Made by a program: the position numbers and the translations under genes. Under the pieces are notes generated by a model, which did no database searches, was not told the DNA's origin, and saw only the letters and a program-made list of their open reading frames with translations. Positions 10,820 to 22,995 of a stretch of 64,000 nt of DNA are shown in pieces. The stretch is taken from contig OX419758.1 of the NCBI GenBank assembly GCA_948567375.1, positions 59,401,001-59,465,000 on the forward strand. The letters are read 5' to 3'. The stretch comes from Lunularia cruciata (Eukaryota > Streptophyta > Marchantiopsida > Lunulariales > Lunulariaceae). The number at the start of each line of letters is the position of its first letter. The stretch's first letter is position 1.

Positions 10820-13800
10820 TCAACAGCTAGTGCTGATCGGATTCAGGGGTAACGTACCCCCAAAAGGCCAGTAAGCTGCATCATCAAGAGACCCGGTGAC
10901 TCCATCCGCATCGGTTGGCAGCGACGGCCCATCTTGAGCGTAAGCTCCATATGCTGCAAGGTGATCTTGTTGCGGGAGGTCTCCATAAACACCTAGATGA
11001 TGATGACTGGACGAACTCGCAGCGTTGGAGAAGAGATACGAGGAGACGTCCTGGTGATCAGAGCCCTCTTCTTCCACGAGCTGGGGAGCTTGATGAGTTG
11101 AGTAGAAGTGATTGTTGTGGTGTTGCGCTGTTGCATCCATACCAATGTCTGATGAAGGCGTCGTGGAGTCACATTCACCGGGAACAGACGAAGATGAAGC
11201 CCTCTCTAGCATCTGTTTGAACATGGACGACTGAAGCAGAAGGCTAAGGGCAGTGGGTGACGAAGAAGAGCGCTGTTGTTGAGTGGAGGTTGCCAAGCCC
11301 AATGACGGAAGTTGGTAAGGCTCCGTCGATTGTGCAGGCCACACAGGAGGATGAGGCTCTTCCCCACCACCACCTTGACATTGTTCCTCCACCAACAATT
11401 GTGGCTCCTCCCCTGTCACTGCACCCAAATTTTGTTCCGGCTCCTGAAGCGCTGAGTTGCCCTGCCCTGGGCGCAGCCACCGAATATATCTGCTGAGATC
11501 GAAGTTCGTCACTGCATTCAGGCCTCGATACTCGATTGCTGCCATGTCGTAAGCAGCTGCGGCTTCCTCTTGAGTACCTGCAGAGCCAAGTAACCAGTGC
11601 CCAGTCAACCGAGACATCTTGCGACTGACTTTTCCCGGTAGTCAAACACGTCTCTTGCATTGAAATTGGTGCACAATACAAAACTATGTACATCTTGCAT
11701 GTTTTCCGCAGCATCTTGCAGAGGTATAAATACTTACTGTAGGTCCCCAAGTACAGATACTTGTTTCCAAACACTCGTCCAATACGAGCTTCCCATCTAC
11801 CATTGTGATGATGTCTGCGCAAAGCAAAAAGCAAAACACAAATCCCCATGTAAGGATCCAACCTCTAAACAGACTTCACATTCTATATATCTAGCGTGCA
11901 TTCGGATTGCAAATCCCGACATAAGCAACCTTGATTTGACAACAGATTCCACAATGTGTGTGTATCCAGCAACCACGATCCCTGTTTGTCAAGCATTGAA
12001 TTACTGTGGAAATATAATTCGTGGCTTACCTTGCAACTCCACGGTACTTGGACACACCTCTGGAGAATCCACTGCTCTTTCTGCATATACATCCAGTGAA
12101 GTGTCAGAGACCATTTAGTTTTGATGTAGAACCTCTTCTAAAGTTGGTGTTTATTGTTATCCGTTGTCATGTCTGATGCGCTATTCCAAACTCAGTATTT
12201 GTTAAAACTAAAAATACGGGCATGATTTCGCATCGACCGACGACCTATGCCCCTATGTCCTAAGAATAGATTTGACTATCAGCTTGAATAGATGATAGTG
12301 AATCCGCCACAATGTGCAAATGATGCCCTTGGATCTCCCATTCCATGTTATTCCCCCACAAATGCAGACAGTGCTCGGACATCCTCGATTGGCAACCGTA
12401 AGTACATATTCTGCATACGAATCTAGATGGGCGGCAAGGTGTATCTATTTTCGTTAATGGGAAATTCAGATGTTCAATTAATCACGCACCTCCTCAAAGA
12501 AGCAAGGTATTCCTCACGCGTAACATTTTGCATCTCCTCAATGTCCCTCGCGTAATCACTCACCTGCAGTTGGCAACTAAGTCAGATGAAAATTTGCTCA
12601 AGATCACCACTCAGTCATATGAAATTCCCCAGTAAACTAGACTGAGATCATAAAAGACCTTTGGAGGTCCACCAGTGTGACTCTTTCTATCAAGATATGA
12701 GTTTCTGGATTATACTTACAGGAAAGTTGATTAGCGTGCCTGGTCCCCAATATTTCAGAGCTGCGAGATCGTAAGCCCTTGCTGCGGCCTCCTCCTCATC
12801 ATATGCACCTGAAGAAGAACCATGCCTTCACAGCTTAATGCATGATACGGAAATCAGTAGAAATTGGTCAATGACAGTGTTCCTTATAATTGGTGTTTGT
12901 GACCGTTGCTTACTCCCCTAAACCTACTAATCCACTTCTCTAAACTTGATGCATGTTCATGTACATTTGATGAAAAGGATTGATGACCCGAGCACTCACC
13001 AAGGTAAACTGAAGGAAGAAGACGGCGAGCAGAACCAACATCCCATGTCAAAACACCGAGGCAAGTGAAGTTTGTCAGAATAAAGACAACACGGACCCAC
13101 TTGTCAAAGAACCCCACTTGTCCCGCGTGGCGGTATGTCATGGGCAACATGCACATGCAGTTCCTCTCAAGAACTTGTACTTTTCCTATCGAGCACTTGT
13201 ACTTTTCCTAATGCACAGCTATGGTTGATGCAATGCACGTATACATCCAGACAAATGAAATATACCAATAAAGCAATTACTGTCGTCTTCTACAATGTCG
13301 TTGACATACCTTGCTTCCCCTTCTTATTCTGGGACTGATTCCAGGTACTTTTGTCCCATAGATGAGCTTCATACCGTCCAGTCCAACGATGTCTGAAAGG
13401 GTATAGACGTTTAGAGCCTTGAACACGAAGACATCCTAGACATTGGTCACTGTGCATCGAAATAAAATTGAATCCATGGCACATACAGACTCAATCCAAT
13501 AATTGCAAATACACAAGCTATGAAAATGCAGAGCTATAGAAGTCAAGCGTAACAACTACACAGATCGAAGAGCTACACAAATGGAATGGAATGGCTAAAC
13601 AAATCTGAACAGACCAACCCTTCACTGACCGTGTGACTCCTCGGTAAATAGAACTACGTTTCCCTGCCACACATGGTGGCATTTTGCTGATTCTGTCCTT
13701 CGCAGTGGCACCTCTATCTCGGCGTGATCTCTTAACACCTCTTTGCAGATCTGGTGTTTCACTCGGAGTGGCTTCCAAGAGAGCTGCATTAGAACCAGCA

Positions 13801-13865
13801 ACTACTACAGATTTCTGATCTTCCACTACTACTTCATGTGTCCCAGGTACTTCAGATGAATCCAT
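10820..13865 (-). CDS. WRI1-like: WRINKLED1-like AP2/ERF-domain transcription factor (two AP2 domains, 8 coding exons)
   Basis: Coding exons on minus: 13630-13865, 13310-13392, 13000-13008, 12720-12808, 12490-12563, 12030-12080, 11738-11814, 10820-11577. They total 1,377 nt, giving 458 residues and a TGA stop. All introns are GT-AG. The first AP2 domain (residues about 71-139) has [20 protein letters not shown], the 9-nt exon encoding VYL, then [15 protein letters not shown]. The second (about 173-240) has [20 protein letters not shown] and [14 protein letters not shown]. The linker EEYLASLRR, the K-Y form of NKYLYLGT, and the lack of the ANT-type insertion in domain one place it in the WRI1 clade, whose members activate glycolytic and fatty-acid synthesis genes in the nucleus. 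The C-terminal half (about 245-458) is low-complexity, rich in Q, S, E and H. The chosen ATG at 13863-13865 follows an in-frame stop without an intervening ATG. The exact target genes are unknown. Confidence 0.93.
13000..13008 (-). other. WRI1-like: 9-nt micro-exon (VYL) of the WRI1-like gene
   Basis: The minus strand reads cag, TTTACCTTG, gtgagt at this place. With the split G codons on either side it gives V-Y-L and restores KGKQ-VYL-GAYD, the conserved AP2 core. The introns on either side are 301 nt (13009-13309) and 191 nt (12809-12999). A 9-nt VYL exon is known in Arabidopsis WRI1 and other AP2-family genes. Confidence 0.93.
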
Positions 13866-15240
13866 ATCTACACTACCCTTTGCGTTAGCTCTCGCAGTTG
13901 ATCTTATCACCAAATCTCTTCAAATCTATTCCAAGGCCTCCTTCAATAGCTGCTGAATGCCAGAATCTAGCTTATTTGATACACCAGAGGATGCGTATAT
14001 GATACAGCTGCTCACCACTCGTCTCCACCACGTTCTGGGGAAGCTATCAGAAACCAAGAGTTCAAAGTAACCCAATTAGAGAGTATGTGCCCGAAATATA
14101 TCACTCCACTCTGGGATCCTTTTCGTGCGTGTGTAGTGGACCTGCAATACCAAATGTCACAAATACACGGGGTGCTGCTGACAGTTGATCTTCCAAATCA
14201 CCAAATCTCTCAAATTTTCCCAAGGCCCTGTCCTTCAATCAATTCTGCTGGGAAAGGAAGCTATTTATTCGCTGCATTCCAGATTGAAAATAGGAAAACT
14301 TCGGATTCAATGTACCCTTGCCGAGCCCTCCTACGACTTCAAGTGCTCCCCAATACTCCGTGGAGTGTTCAGTCCTCACGAAATTGATATGAAATTGTGA
14401 GAGAAGTATTCTCACGACTAATCTGGCTATATAACGTGAAACATGCTCCACTTACGTGAGCTTATGTAATGAAGGGATGTAACTGGAACTAAACCGCATG
14501 AGCACCGAGTGATATTGAGGCAAGACGAGCAGTTGGCGACTCTAAGTTCAGAGTGCAAGAAACCCTGAGACACATGGGAATATAAGCTGTATGGAATAAG
14601 AGAATTTAAATGCGGTCGGAGAAAACTTGTGCAAAATGATTCCCGAAACTACTATCTCCAACTGTTACACTGAAACTTCAATCCTTCCCTCCTCCGCTTT
14701 CCAGCTACTCATCATCAATTTCCACCCACTAGAGCAGAATGCGCAACAGCCAGTCTCGCCTGCGCTCTCCTCTCTCTCCTGCAAGTGATTTTCGAGCTGG
14801 GGTGAAAACTGACTGATCGGTATTGACATAATAGAGAAGGCGGAGAAGGAGATGAAGCCCGAACAATACAAGAATAGGAATGTGGACTCCACGACAGAAC
14901 GGCCAACACCAAAAGAAACAGGGGAGACTGCATACTCTGCGCTGTCCCAAAACTTCTTCTACTCTGCCGCAAATTGTGAAACCGGTTTCACACTTGCTTC
15001 CTCTCGCGGTAACCACTTTCCGGCGCCTCACATACTGTGATAGGAACCGGTTATGGAGGAGAGACCGTCCCTCCCCTAACCCCCACAACGTCACTATCAA
15101 CTTTCTACCTTTGGTGTCATTGGGGTGTAATTACGGTGCTTCCGCATTAAAACCTCTGCCACACCCACCCACAAGGTACAATATCCAGAGCCAGCCGAAT
15201 TCAAAGGATGAGACTTGGCTTAGATAGAGGAATAACATAT
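13866..15240 (-). promoter_or_regulatory. Upstream region of the WRI1-like gene
   Basis: This is the DNA 5' of the start codon. The minus strand reads TATATAG near 14425-14433, a weak TATA candidate about 560 bp from the ATG. The part at 14660-15100 is relatively GC-rich, with purine-rich (GGAGAG-type) tracts on minus, and carries several overlapping open frames on both strands without family signals. A 5' UTR, possibly spliced, is likely but cannot be bounded here. Confidence 0.3.
13899..14290. repeat. Diverged direct duplication just upstream of WRI1-like exon 1
   Basis: The stretch at 13899-13970 (GTTGATCTTATCACC, ATCTCTTCAAATC, CCAAGGCC, CCTTCAAT, GAATGCCAGAAT) recurs at about 14180-14290 (GTTGATCTTCCAAATCACC, TCTCTCAAATTTTCC, CCAAGGCCC, CCTTCAAT, GCATTCCAGAT). 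One copy abuts the start of the coding region, so it probably lies in the 5' UTR or proximal promoter. Confidence 0.55.
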
Positions 15241-18200
15241 ATGATTATCCTGAACCAACCAAATTCAACGCAAATGACTCAGTTTAGTCAACTGAATAAC
15301 TAAACATTCAAGCAAGCTGAGAAACGAAGAGACTTCTTGCCTCAATGAGAGAATACTGTGTGGTTTGTTTATGGATTATTCAACCATTGAATATACATAT
15401 ATAAGCAAGCATTCAAATATCTGAACCAAAGTAATATTGTATAATAAAAGTTGGACCATGCCGAGTCAACTTTAATCCAAGCAGTCTAAATTTTCTAACC
15501 TCCGGATTCACGTGAATCCATAAAAGTCATTAGATGGCAATGGCTTTATGATTTGCATCAACCATTCCATCATAGAATAATGTCCATATACTTTAAAATA
15601 AAGAAAGTATGACGATGATTTCATTTTGTTATACTTAGAAAACAAGAGAGTGCCATATGAAGCTAGAACTTTACATCCATGTTTTATATATATTCTTTTT
15701 CCTCCAATGAGACATTTGCAACGTCTTGGAAGCATGAAACGACTATCACCCATGGATTGGGCATCCAATAGATGTTACGTTGTATTATGCTCGAGTGGAG
15801 GTGCAACTTATGATTCTCTTATGTCTGTATCCAAATATGGGTGCAAATGACCAGCAAATAAAGACTTGATGGGGTATACACTGATAGAAGTTGGTCATAT
15901 TGATAAGACTAGTTTGACTGATCATACTAAGATATTATGCTAACCGATTACAAGTAAAATAAGTAAATGGTGGACTAGTTCTTTCTCTCCAGTTAGAATA
16001 ATGTATCGACAAAAAGTTAACCCATTCCTTATCCAAGCCATATAAAACTTGGAAGAGTTGGACTCTACATAGATGAATCTTGACCCCGAGGGAGACAAGA
16101 TTCTAGTGTAACACATGACTACCTAAGGTTGAAAGAATGCAAGAATAAGTCACTAGAATGAGTTTATGTTTTAATTCTGGTAGGATCTTACTCGACATGA
16201 TAGAGAGAGAGAAAGGTGAATCTCGTCGGTAAAAGTAAAAGATACCAACGGTAAAAGATACGGCCCCCCCCCCCCCCCCCCAACACAAGGTAACTCTCCG
16301 GACAACTTGTTTGCTCCCCACCAACGGTCACCGGCTGCTTGTCTTATTCGGTGGCGTGAAGGACAATGCAGGCGTCCATTACAAGGGTCCATTACAAGGG
16401 GAGGAAGCGGAAATACTGATGAACCATGTAAAAGTGGGAGAAGGTTACCGCTGTAGAATGGCGAGTAACTTCGATCGGCCGGCTCCCAAACCGCAAGTGA
16501 TCGTTTCTGCCGGACGCGTGAGTTTACGGCAGTCGTGGTACCAGAAGGAGGAGAAGCATAACGCCAGTACCCCCGGGGCAGGAGCAACGGCTAGTAGTCT
16601 CGATCATTATCAATAGCCGAGAAAAAAGTATTATAGACTTGAAGAACAACGGAATTATTGAGCGATGGGTGGCGTGAGGGGAGGCGCGATATTCTGAAAA
16701 GGTGAAGAATGTTGAACGTGCTCCCACCATCACATGGGAGCACATTCACTCTCTATCTTGTCCCCCAAGAGGAGATTGCTTTTTACATCTTCCGTCTCTC
16801 AACATTTCTCCATCTGGTGCTCGAAATCATAACGAATTGCTGTATCCAATCTCGCTCCGCACATCTAGCAGTAATATATTCAATCGGCCTTCCCATGCGA
16901 TGAGTAGTTACCTTTCTACCGATCGAGGACGGAAAGATTGATAATTTTATCTATCTGCAGCCACGCTGGACATTGAAATTGAAAGTAAAATTGAAATTAT
17001 CGTTTACTGATCACGCGGGAATTTGATCATTTGGTTTGTTTTTTAATGCCTTATCGGGGTGGGGGGAGTCACGGCTTAATACTAGAGAGCTATTTGGGAT
17101 TGCCAGTGCGGGGCGGATCAGGAAGATTTGGCGAGGTTTGTCTGAGATCTGCGGGTGACCGGGTTGGTGGTGGCAATGTGGGAGGTTGAGTGAGATGGAG
17201 TGCTGGTGCATGGATGTGACGGCACTAGGAGTGTGTTGAGCACTGAATACGTATCATGATTTATAAACTATTGGATAAGGGTAGCTAGGAGGAGTTCGCA
17301 ATTAAGTGATGTCTATGAGCAGCTAGCAAAGCAACGCTTCGAGTGATCCGCCTGGCTGTGCCCTGACCTGCACCGGCCTGCCCGCCCGCACGATTGCTTG
17401 ATTCACAACTTTTGCACCACCTCAAAATTCCGTTAGCAGCGGCAAGTTATGGCTGAGGATTGTACGATCCGGCGAGATATCTATCGAATTTAGGACCCTG
17501 TTCCACAATCACACCTTCTTGGCCTGGAGATATGTCTGCCTCGTTCCATCCGCGCCTTAAGAATCCCCTGGAATTTCCATGTTATTGTTCGGGGAGGAGG
17601 TTTCCTCATTTCGAGGTTGGCGTAATGGACAAGAACTCTAGTTAGGGTAACTATTTGGAGCATGTAGGATGCATCTATGATTCTACAGTTTACGTATAAG
17701 ACCTGTGCCTTGACGAATCCGCCATCGGCTTGTCTAGAGCCGTTTTGATGCGCTATAAGCTGTATTGCAAGGCCTGCCATGCATACTCTTTTAAGTCCTG
17801 CATTACATGAGGTAATCGTCACTCTCTATTAAGAAGAAGTGCGCATCCCTAGACAACTCCTGCCAAGTAAAGCAATTGAATCAACAGAGCTGTCTCCACC
17901 GATGATATTCACTCAACTTTGCTCATCCTGACCGGACCACAGGAGCAACTCATTCCCCATACAAGCAGGAATAAAGTCGCGTCATTTTAGACATGTCCTT
18001 CACCCCGTTTCTTCCGCCACATTCAAGCCATTCCAAAGACTGCTTGTCCAGTTACCTGAAGATGGATAAACCTGAAATGCAAACCACATGAGTTATATCC
18101 TGTGACTAGGCGCCCTTGGGGCTGAAGCGAAATTTGTATCCTCGACCAGTACAAGTACTTCCAGACCCGTCACGCAAAGTCATTGACTGATTGATCCGAT

Positions 18201-20048
18201 CTTCCAGGTAATATCATTATACGAGTTCCGTTCCACAGTTTTGCCCACCTTTTACAGAAAACGAGTTCCTTCTAAGATTCCGCCACTCAAAGACTGCCCG
18301 CTGTGTGTAAGATTGTCATTCCAAGCCTCAAATTGGGATCATGTAGTAAAAGGAGTACCAGATTCATTTCCAGTTCATCAAGTGCGACAAGCTCTCCCTT
18401 CACAGGTCACAAACCTTAGTTCTGTGTACGCGCAAGTTTTAATCTGAGCGAGGAATTTACCTCCCCACTAAGTAGTCGGCGCAGTGGACTCGGAGTTGGA
18501 TCCGGGATTTGACTCCCCATAAAGTGGGTAGAGCAAAGTTGATGTCTAGTCTTTTAAGATAGTGGGTAGGGAAATTACTTTCCCGTCCTCGTGCTACGTG
18601 AGTAGAAACATAAACAACCTACTTTTATCGATAGTGGAGGACTAGTACTGCACCAAAAGACATGATCTTAAGCTCTGTGTCTGTCTCCAGTACTCGCTCA
18701 CTACGGATTTATATTTTATCCATTTGTCTCAACGGTGTCCTGTCCTGAATTCAAAGCAGCAAGCCTCTTCTACTCATGCATGATGAAGTGGCGATACAGG
18801 TTGTGTGTATCGTAGACACATGAAGAGCTCATAGAGTCCCTTCTCTGTACGACTGCCTTCGTAGATGTTGTTTCATCTGCAGACGGCTTCCTGCAGATCG
18901 TCTCCTCCGTCTCGTGGCCTCCTTGCGGTTGCCAATGGCGGATATATGAATTTCGTTTCCTCCCAGATTTCTTGCCAACAACTCATCTCTGCTATTCTTA
19001 GAGATAATTTGTTTAAAGCCGGACCCGATTTGTCGTTTTCTGAGGTCTGAGAGCGACCTCAGCATGTCATAACTCGTCCTCATCTGCTGGAGAATGCTGG
19101 ACAAATTGTGATTTTGTATCCATCCATGGAAACGTCTTTCTCTCCTGGCCTGGTTGTACTAATTTTTCTAGACAAAGGAATGATGTCATGAGTCTGAACA
19201 TAACATAGAGGAAAAGTGGAAGAATGGATAAATTAAGTTTCTTTTCTACTAAAGAATGTTCCAACGTACTCGGCTGTCAAACGCTTTGGCTGACTAAATT
19301 CGATTTATGAGTTGTTAACTCTTACGTTAATTCTCGGGGAAGATCTACTTTATGGACAAAAATACTCGGCGTTTCAGGCACTGTAGTTCTGTTGTTGTTC
19401 AGGCCATTTGCAGTTTGTGTTGAGATATTTTGTGATATCGGTGCAGTTATAAATGGCCACCAGTTGAGACGCCTATGCATGGATCTCGTGCTGATCGAAA
19501 TCATGAACCCATTGAAATAGAGAGCATGACGGTCATGATTGCAATTCAAGCCAAGCTTTGGAAGTGAAAGTTCGAGACGGTAGTGGGCGACTTGAGCGTG
19601 GTAACCTACAGTCGACTTGAGTTGCATGAGACCAAAGCTACTCTAGTTTACGCTTCCTGTCATGTCTTCTTGTTGTAAAGCGACTATGATATATGCGAAG
19701 ATTCAGGGGATGCAGGGTTCACCGTTGCAAGTTTCAACCATGAAGCTCGCGAACTTGAATACATGTTCAAAGATCCGTGTGAATTTTCTATTACCAATGA
19801 TTGGGACAAGCTAACATAGCATTAGGATTCCATAAATTATGCGTAACCTCAAACTGATGGTTCCGACAGTGTGAGGACTCTGTGGAGCATAAACAGGAAT
19901 TCTAATCTGGAATCGAGAACGAAAATCTAGTTGTCGTCATTGAGAGTATCAAATGGAAAGGATTCGAATAAGAGCAGGCAAGACAAGTTGTCCATCGATT
20001 TTTCTCCCCGCTGCACGCGAGGTAGAGTTATGAACAGTTGGCATGCAT
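15241..20048. other. No gene recognised
   Basis: Short open frames occur on both strands without known motifs, for example 15626-15850 (+), 16311-16616 (+), 17490-17822 (-) and 18829-19104 (-). Composition alternates between AT-rich and more balanced stretches. Part of 15300-16150 looks like decayed element DNA, but no family can be named. An unrecognised lineage-specific or non-coding gene cannot be excluded. Confidence 0.3.
16264..16281. repeat. Poly-C tract (18 C)
   Basis: Eighteen consecutive C residues on plus, which is poly-G on minus. Such tracts are prone to length errors in replication and in sequencing, so the exact count is uncertain. Confidence 0.9.
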
Positions 20049-20543
20049 CTAAAAGCGATGGTGATGCCATGCAAACACAAACGACGCAATAGCGTTTGCC
20101 CAGGTTCGTCGCATTCTGCAACTGACCCTCACGCGCCATGCTCCACCCCACACGTGACCAACCTGCCCATCCCTACCTCGCAAACTCGTGCACTTCCCGT
20201 GTATGGATCGCAACGTGCGGCAAAAAGCTATCAGCTTCTCCGATGGACTCATCGAAGAAGCAGATCTAGAAAAGCTACGTACCCGTCTCGGCATGATGAT
20301 CATGAACTTGCGCTGCTGCTGCTGTTGCCTTGATATTTCCCCGCCGTTCTGGAGCCGGCCAGCCATAACAAAGGAAGAAAAGGAGAGTAGAATCATTAAG
20401 AACGATTCTCGCCCTTCTCGAGTCAATTGCTTGCTACTGCTACCACTGCAGTCGATGCCATAATCGATGCGATGCCATAGCAAACGGCTGGTTAATATGT
20501 TGGTGGGTAAAGCTCGCATCGATCGTACTACGGCTTTGTTCAT
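20049..20543 (-). CDS. Orphan ORF of 164 codons, function unknown, may be chance
   Basis: It starts with ATG and ends with TAG and is the longest uninterrupted frame in this 10-kb part of the window. The predicted protein is basic, with a short Q run (QQQQQ) and an RSFSRSASS stretch, and has no recognised domain. A plus-strand frame at 20188-20463 overlaps it and looks about as protein-like, so the coding strand cannot be decided. No splice partner or homologue is recognised. Confidence 0.2.
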   Translation of the reverse strand: MNKAVVRSMRALPTNILTSRLLWHRIDYGIDCSGSSSKQLTREGRESFLMILLSFSSFVMAGRLQNGGEISRQQQQQRKFMIIMPRRVRSFSRSASSMSPSEKLIAFCRTLRSIHGKCTSLRGRDGQVGHVWGGAWRVRVSCRMRRTWANAIASFVFAWHHHRF

Positions 20544-22995
20544 TCATTCATTCGATACAAGAATTTTATGTGTTTGAGATACAAACGAGGAACTGAGACG
20601 GTTACGAATCAAAGTATAGTGGCACTTATGCCATGCCCAATTTTGCGGTTGACATCTCCGCTCTACCGCAACAGCGATTCCCTGTATCATATTTGTCCCC
20701 CCCTCTGCAAACATTTCCAATTTCGTTCTTCCATGAATTTGTTTCAATGCCTAGCTCTCTTTCCACTTACTACTGTTGGCCCCGCTGCATCCTTGTGTTA
20801 TCAGTTCGTTTCTATCCGGTGAAACTACAGAATTACTCAGAGAGGACCACCCACATTAGCAAGTTCATTGTTCGACGATGCTCAGTGTACTCAGCAGACA
20901 ACTCATAACGTCCTCATAATAACATGAATCTTTAGCTCACAGCGAGTGCATGCACCAAACAAACCAACAAAGTATCATCAAATATTCTTTATCACACTGC
21001 AACTTCACTGCGTTAATATTTTGATGGAATCCTAGCTGTATTTTATAAATCTTGGTTTCTCGTTAAACTTTATAATAAACTTGCCAAACTTGTATGGGGT
21101 ACTTTTGTGCGTTATTATCATGATCACAGCCATCCGTGGATATGTCTAGCAGGATTGCGTACGAATCTACTGCTGTACACAATATATCAGCAAGATCGAC
21201 AAAAACTTCATGAGTCTGTCATGAATTTGACGACAATGTCCGATGAATTCTTCATTCACGACTGCGACAATATCGTGAAATTTATCCAATAAATCTAACC
21301 TGCAGCAATGTCCAGCCAGAAGCCATGAGTTGTGGGGGTGGGGGGTTGAAATCAAACTTGAGAGACATAAGTATATCTAAAAAGTGAAGCCTTGTGCATT
21401 TCGGATCTTATCGCTTGACGAAATCTGTCCTGGATACGAATCAAAGCCCATCACACACAACAAACAGACAAACACAATATGGATGGTATTGTACTTGGTT
21501 GGTTTGCCATCAAGAAATTCAATGGTGACGATAAGAACATAGATTGCATCAAATCTGACTCAAATTTCTTGAATGTACGTTACATGATGAGACAGACCGG
21601 ACTCAACCGTATGTGAATTCCAAGTGGCAAGCAACTAGACATTTCTTGTGCAAGTGAGTAACATCTCAAATGAACTGACAGATGAGACCTATATTTTCAT
21701 TACATGCTCGCGAAAAGAAGAATCGCCCTTCGCACTAAATGCTATGCACTGAGGTTTTTTTTATTCATTTGAATGTTCTCTTTCTAGTGGACATGTAATA
21801 ACTATCATCCTCGGAAGCAGCAGAAGCGGGACGAGGAGAGCGAGAGGGGAATCAATTCAAAGACTAGATCAGATTCGTTCAAATCAATGAAGGGATCTAG
21901 AACGATGATAAATTTGGTCTCATATGGATAGTTAACGTTTTATTATTTTAACCTTTTTTTATAAGCCCTTTCTTCGGGTTAGAAATATCTCAATTCGGTA
22001 TTGAGTTCACTGGGTTTGGTATGATAAAAACAAATGTTATTCGAATTCAGGTGGCATCGACTTCAGCTTGAGCCTCTCCTAATTATCTCCGGGAAGCTTT
22101 CAAATCCAAATTCTTGTCGTATTTCTAGCTAGATAAGACACACACCCATGATTGATCCTGCCTGAGACTAAAGTGGCCCATCCATAGCTATTTTACAGTC
22201 AAAGCTTTAATTTACAGCCAACAATCTGTTCTTGATGTGAAAACAAATATGTGTGGGGTCATTCATCTCTTTGTCTTTGACTTGGTGGTTGTAAAATACA
22301 CGTACATATGGAGTGAAGCCACGACAAAGTTGTGATGTCAATTGCATGGACTCTAAAGGTGATAACTTTAAATCTTTGATATGAGGGTGCCTGAACTCCA
22401 GAGGTTTCAAGTGGAGTTGAAACATAATGGAGTGTAGCATTCAAAATAAGTCACCATACGTGAGGACCTGCAAAGTGAAAATCAGTGTGTATTAAGCTGC
22501 CAAGCATGTGAACGACCTTGTTACGTGCTTTAAGTGTATTTTAAAATTTCAGAATGACTTCTCGTCCGTTAAGGTGGTAGATTCAAATGAATGGTTTACA
22601 TATTACACTTTCAAGAAAATCCTTAGTAAATTCAAATAATGAGTTAGAAAACTTACAAACAGTCTATGAATAAATAAATTTTGCTCGAAACATTTTCTTC
22701 CAACCGACAAGCTGAGCCACCTTGATATCATGTTTGTCTTGTTCTTTCTTGTGTAGTGACAACGAAATTAGCATCCAACACTTACTAATATGAGCCTAAA
22801 TGCGGAGGAGGATGATGATATATACTTTATACTGTCTGTCCTCAGGCTACTGATCTTCATAGGGTTTGCTCTGAGTGCCTTTAGTGATAGCCGTCAACCT
22901 CTTGAATAGAGAAGAAGGTGACCGTGTAGGAAAAATGAAGGATGGGAAGACCACCACAAGCCGTACAAGGGAGAGACAAAAAAGGTAACATGGGG
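20544..22995. other. No gene recognised
   Basis: Only short open frames on both strands. I see no domain motif, no RNA gene and no strong repeat. Confidence 0.35.

Noticed and set aside
14665-15227. Overlapping ORFs of 62-123 codons on both strands
   Set aside because: No domain motif, both strands equally open in a GC-richer patch upstream of the WRI1-like gene; probably 5' UTR or promoter DNA.
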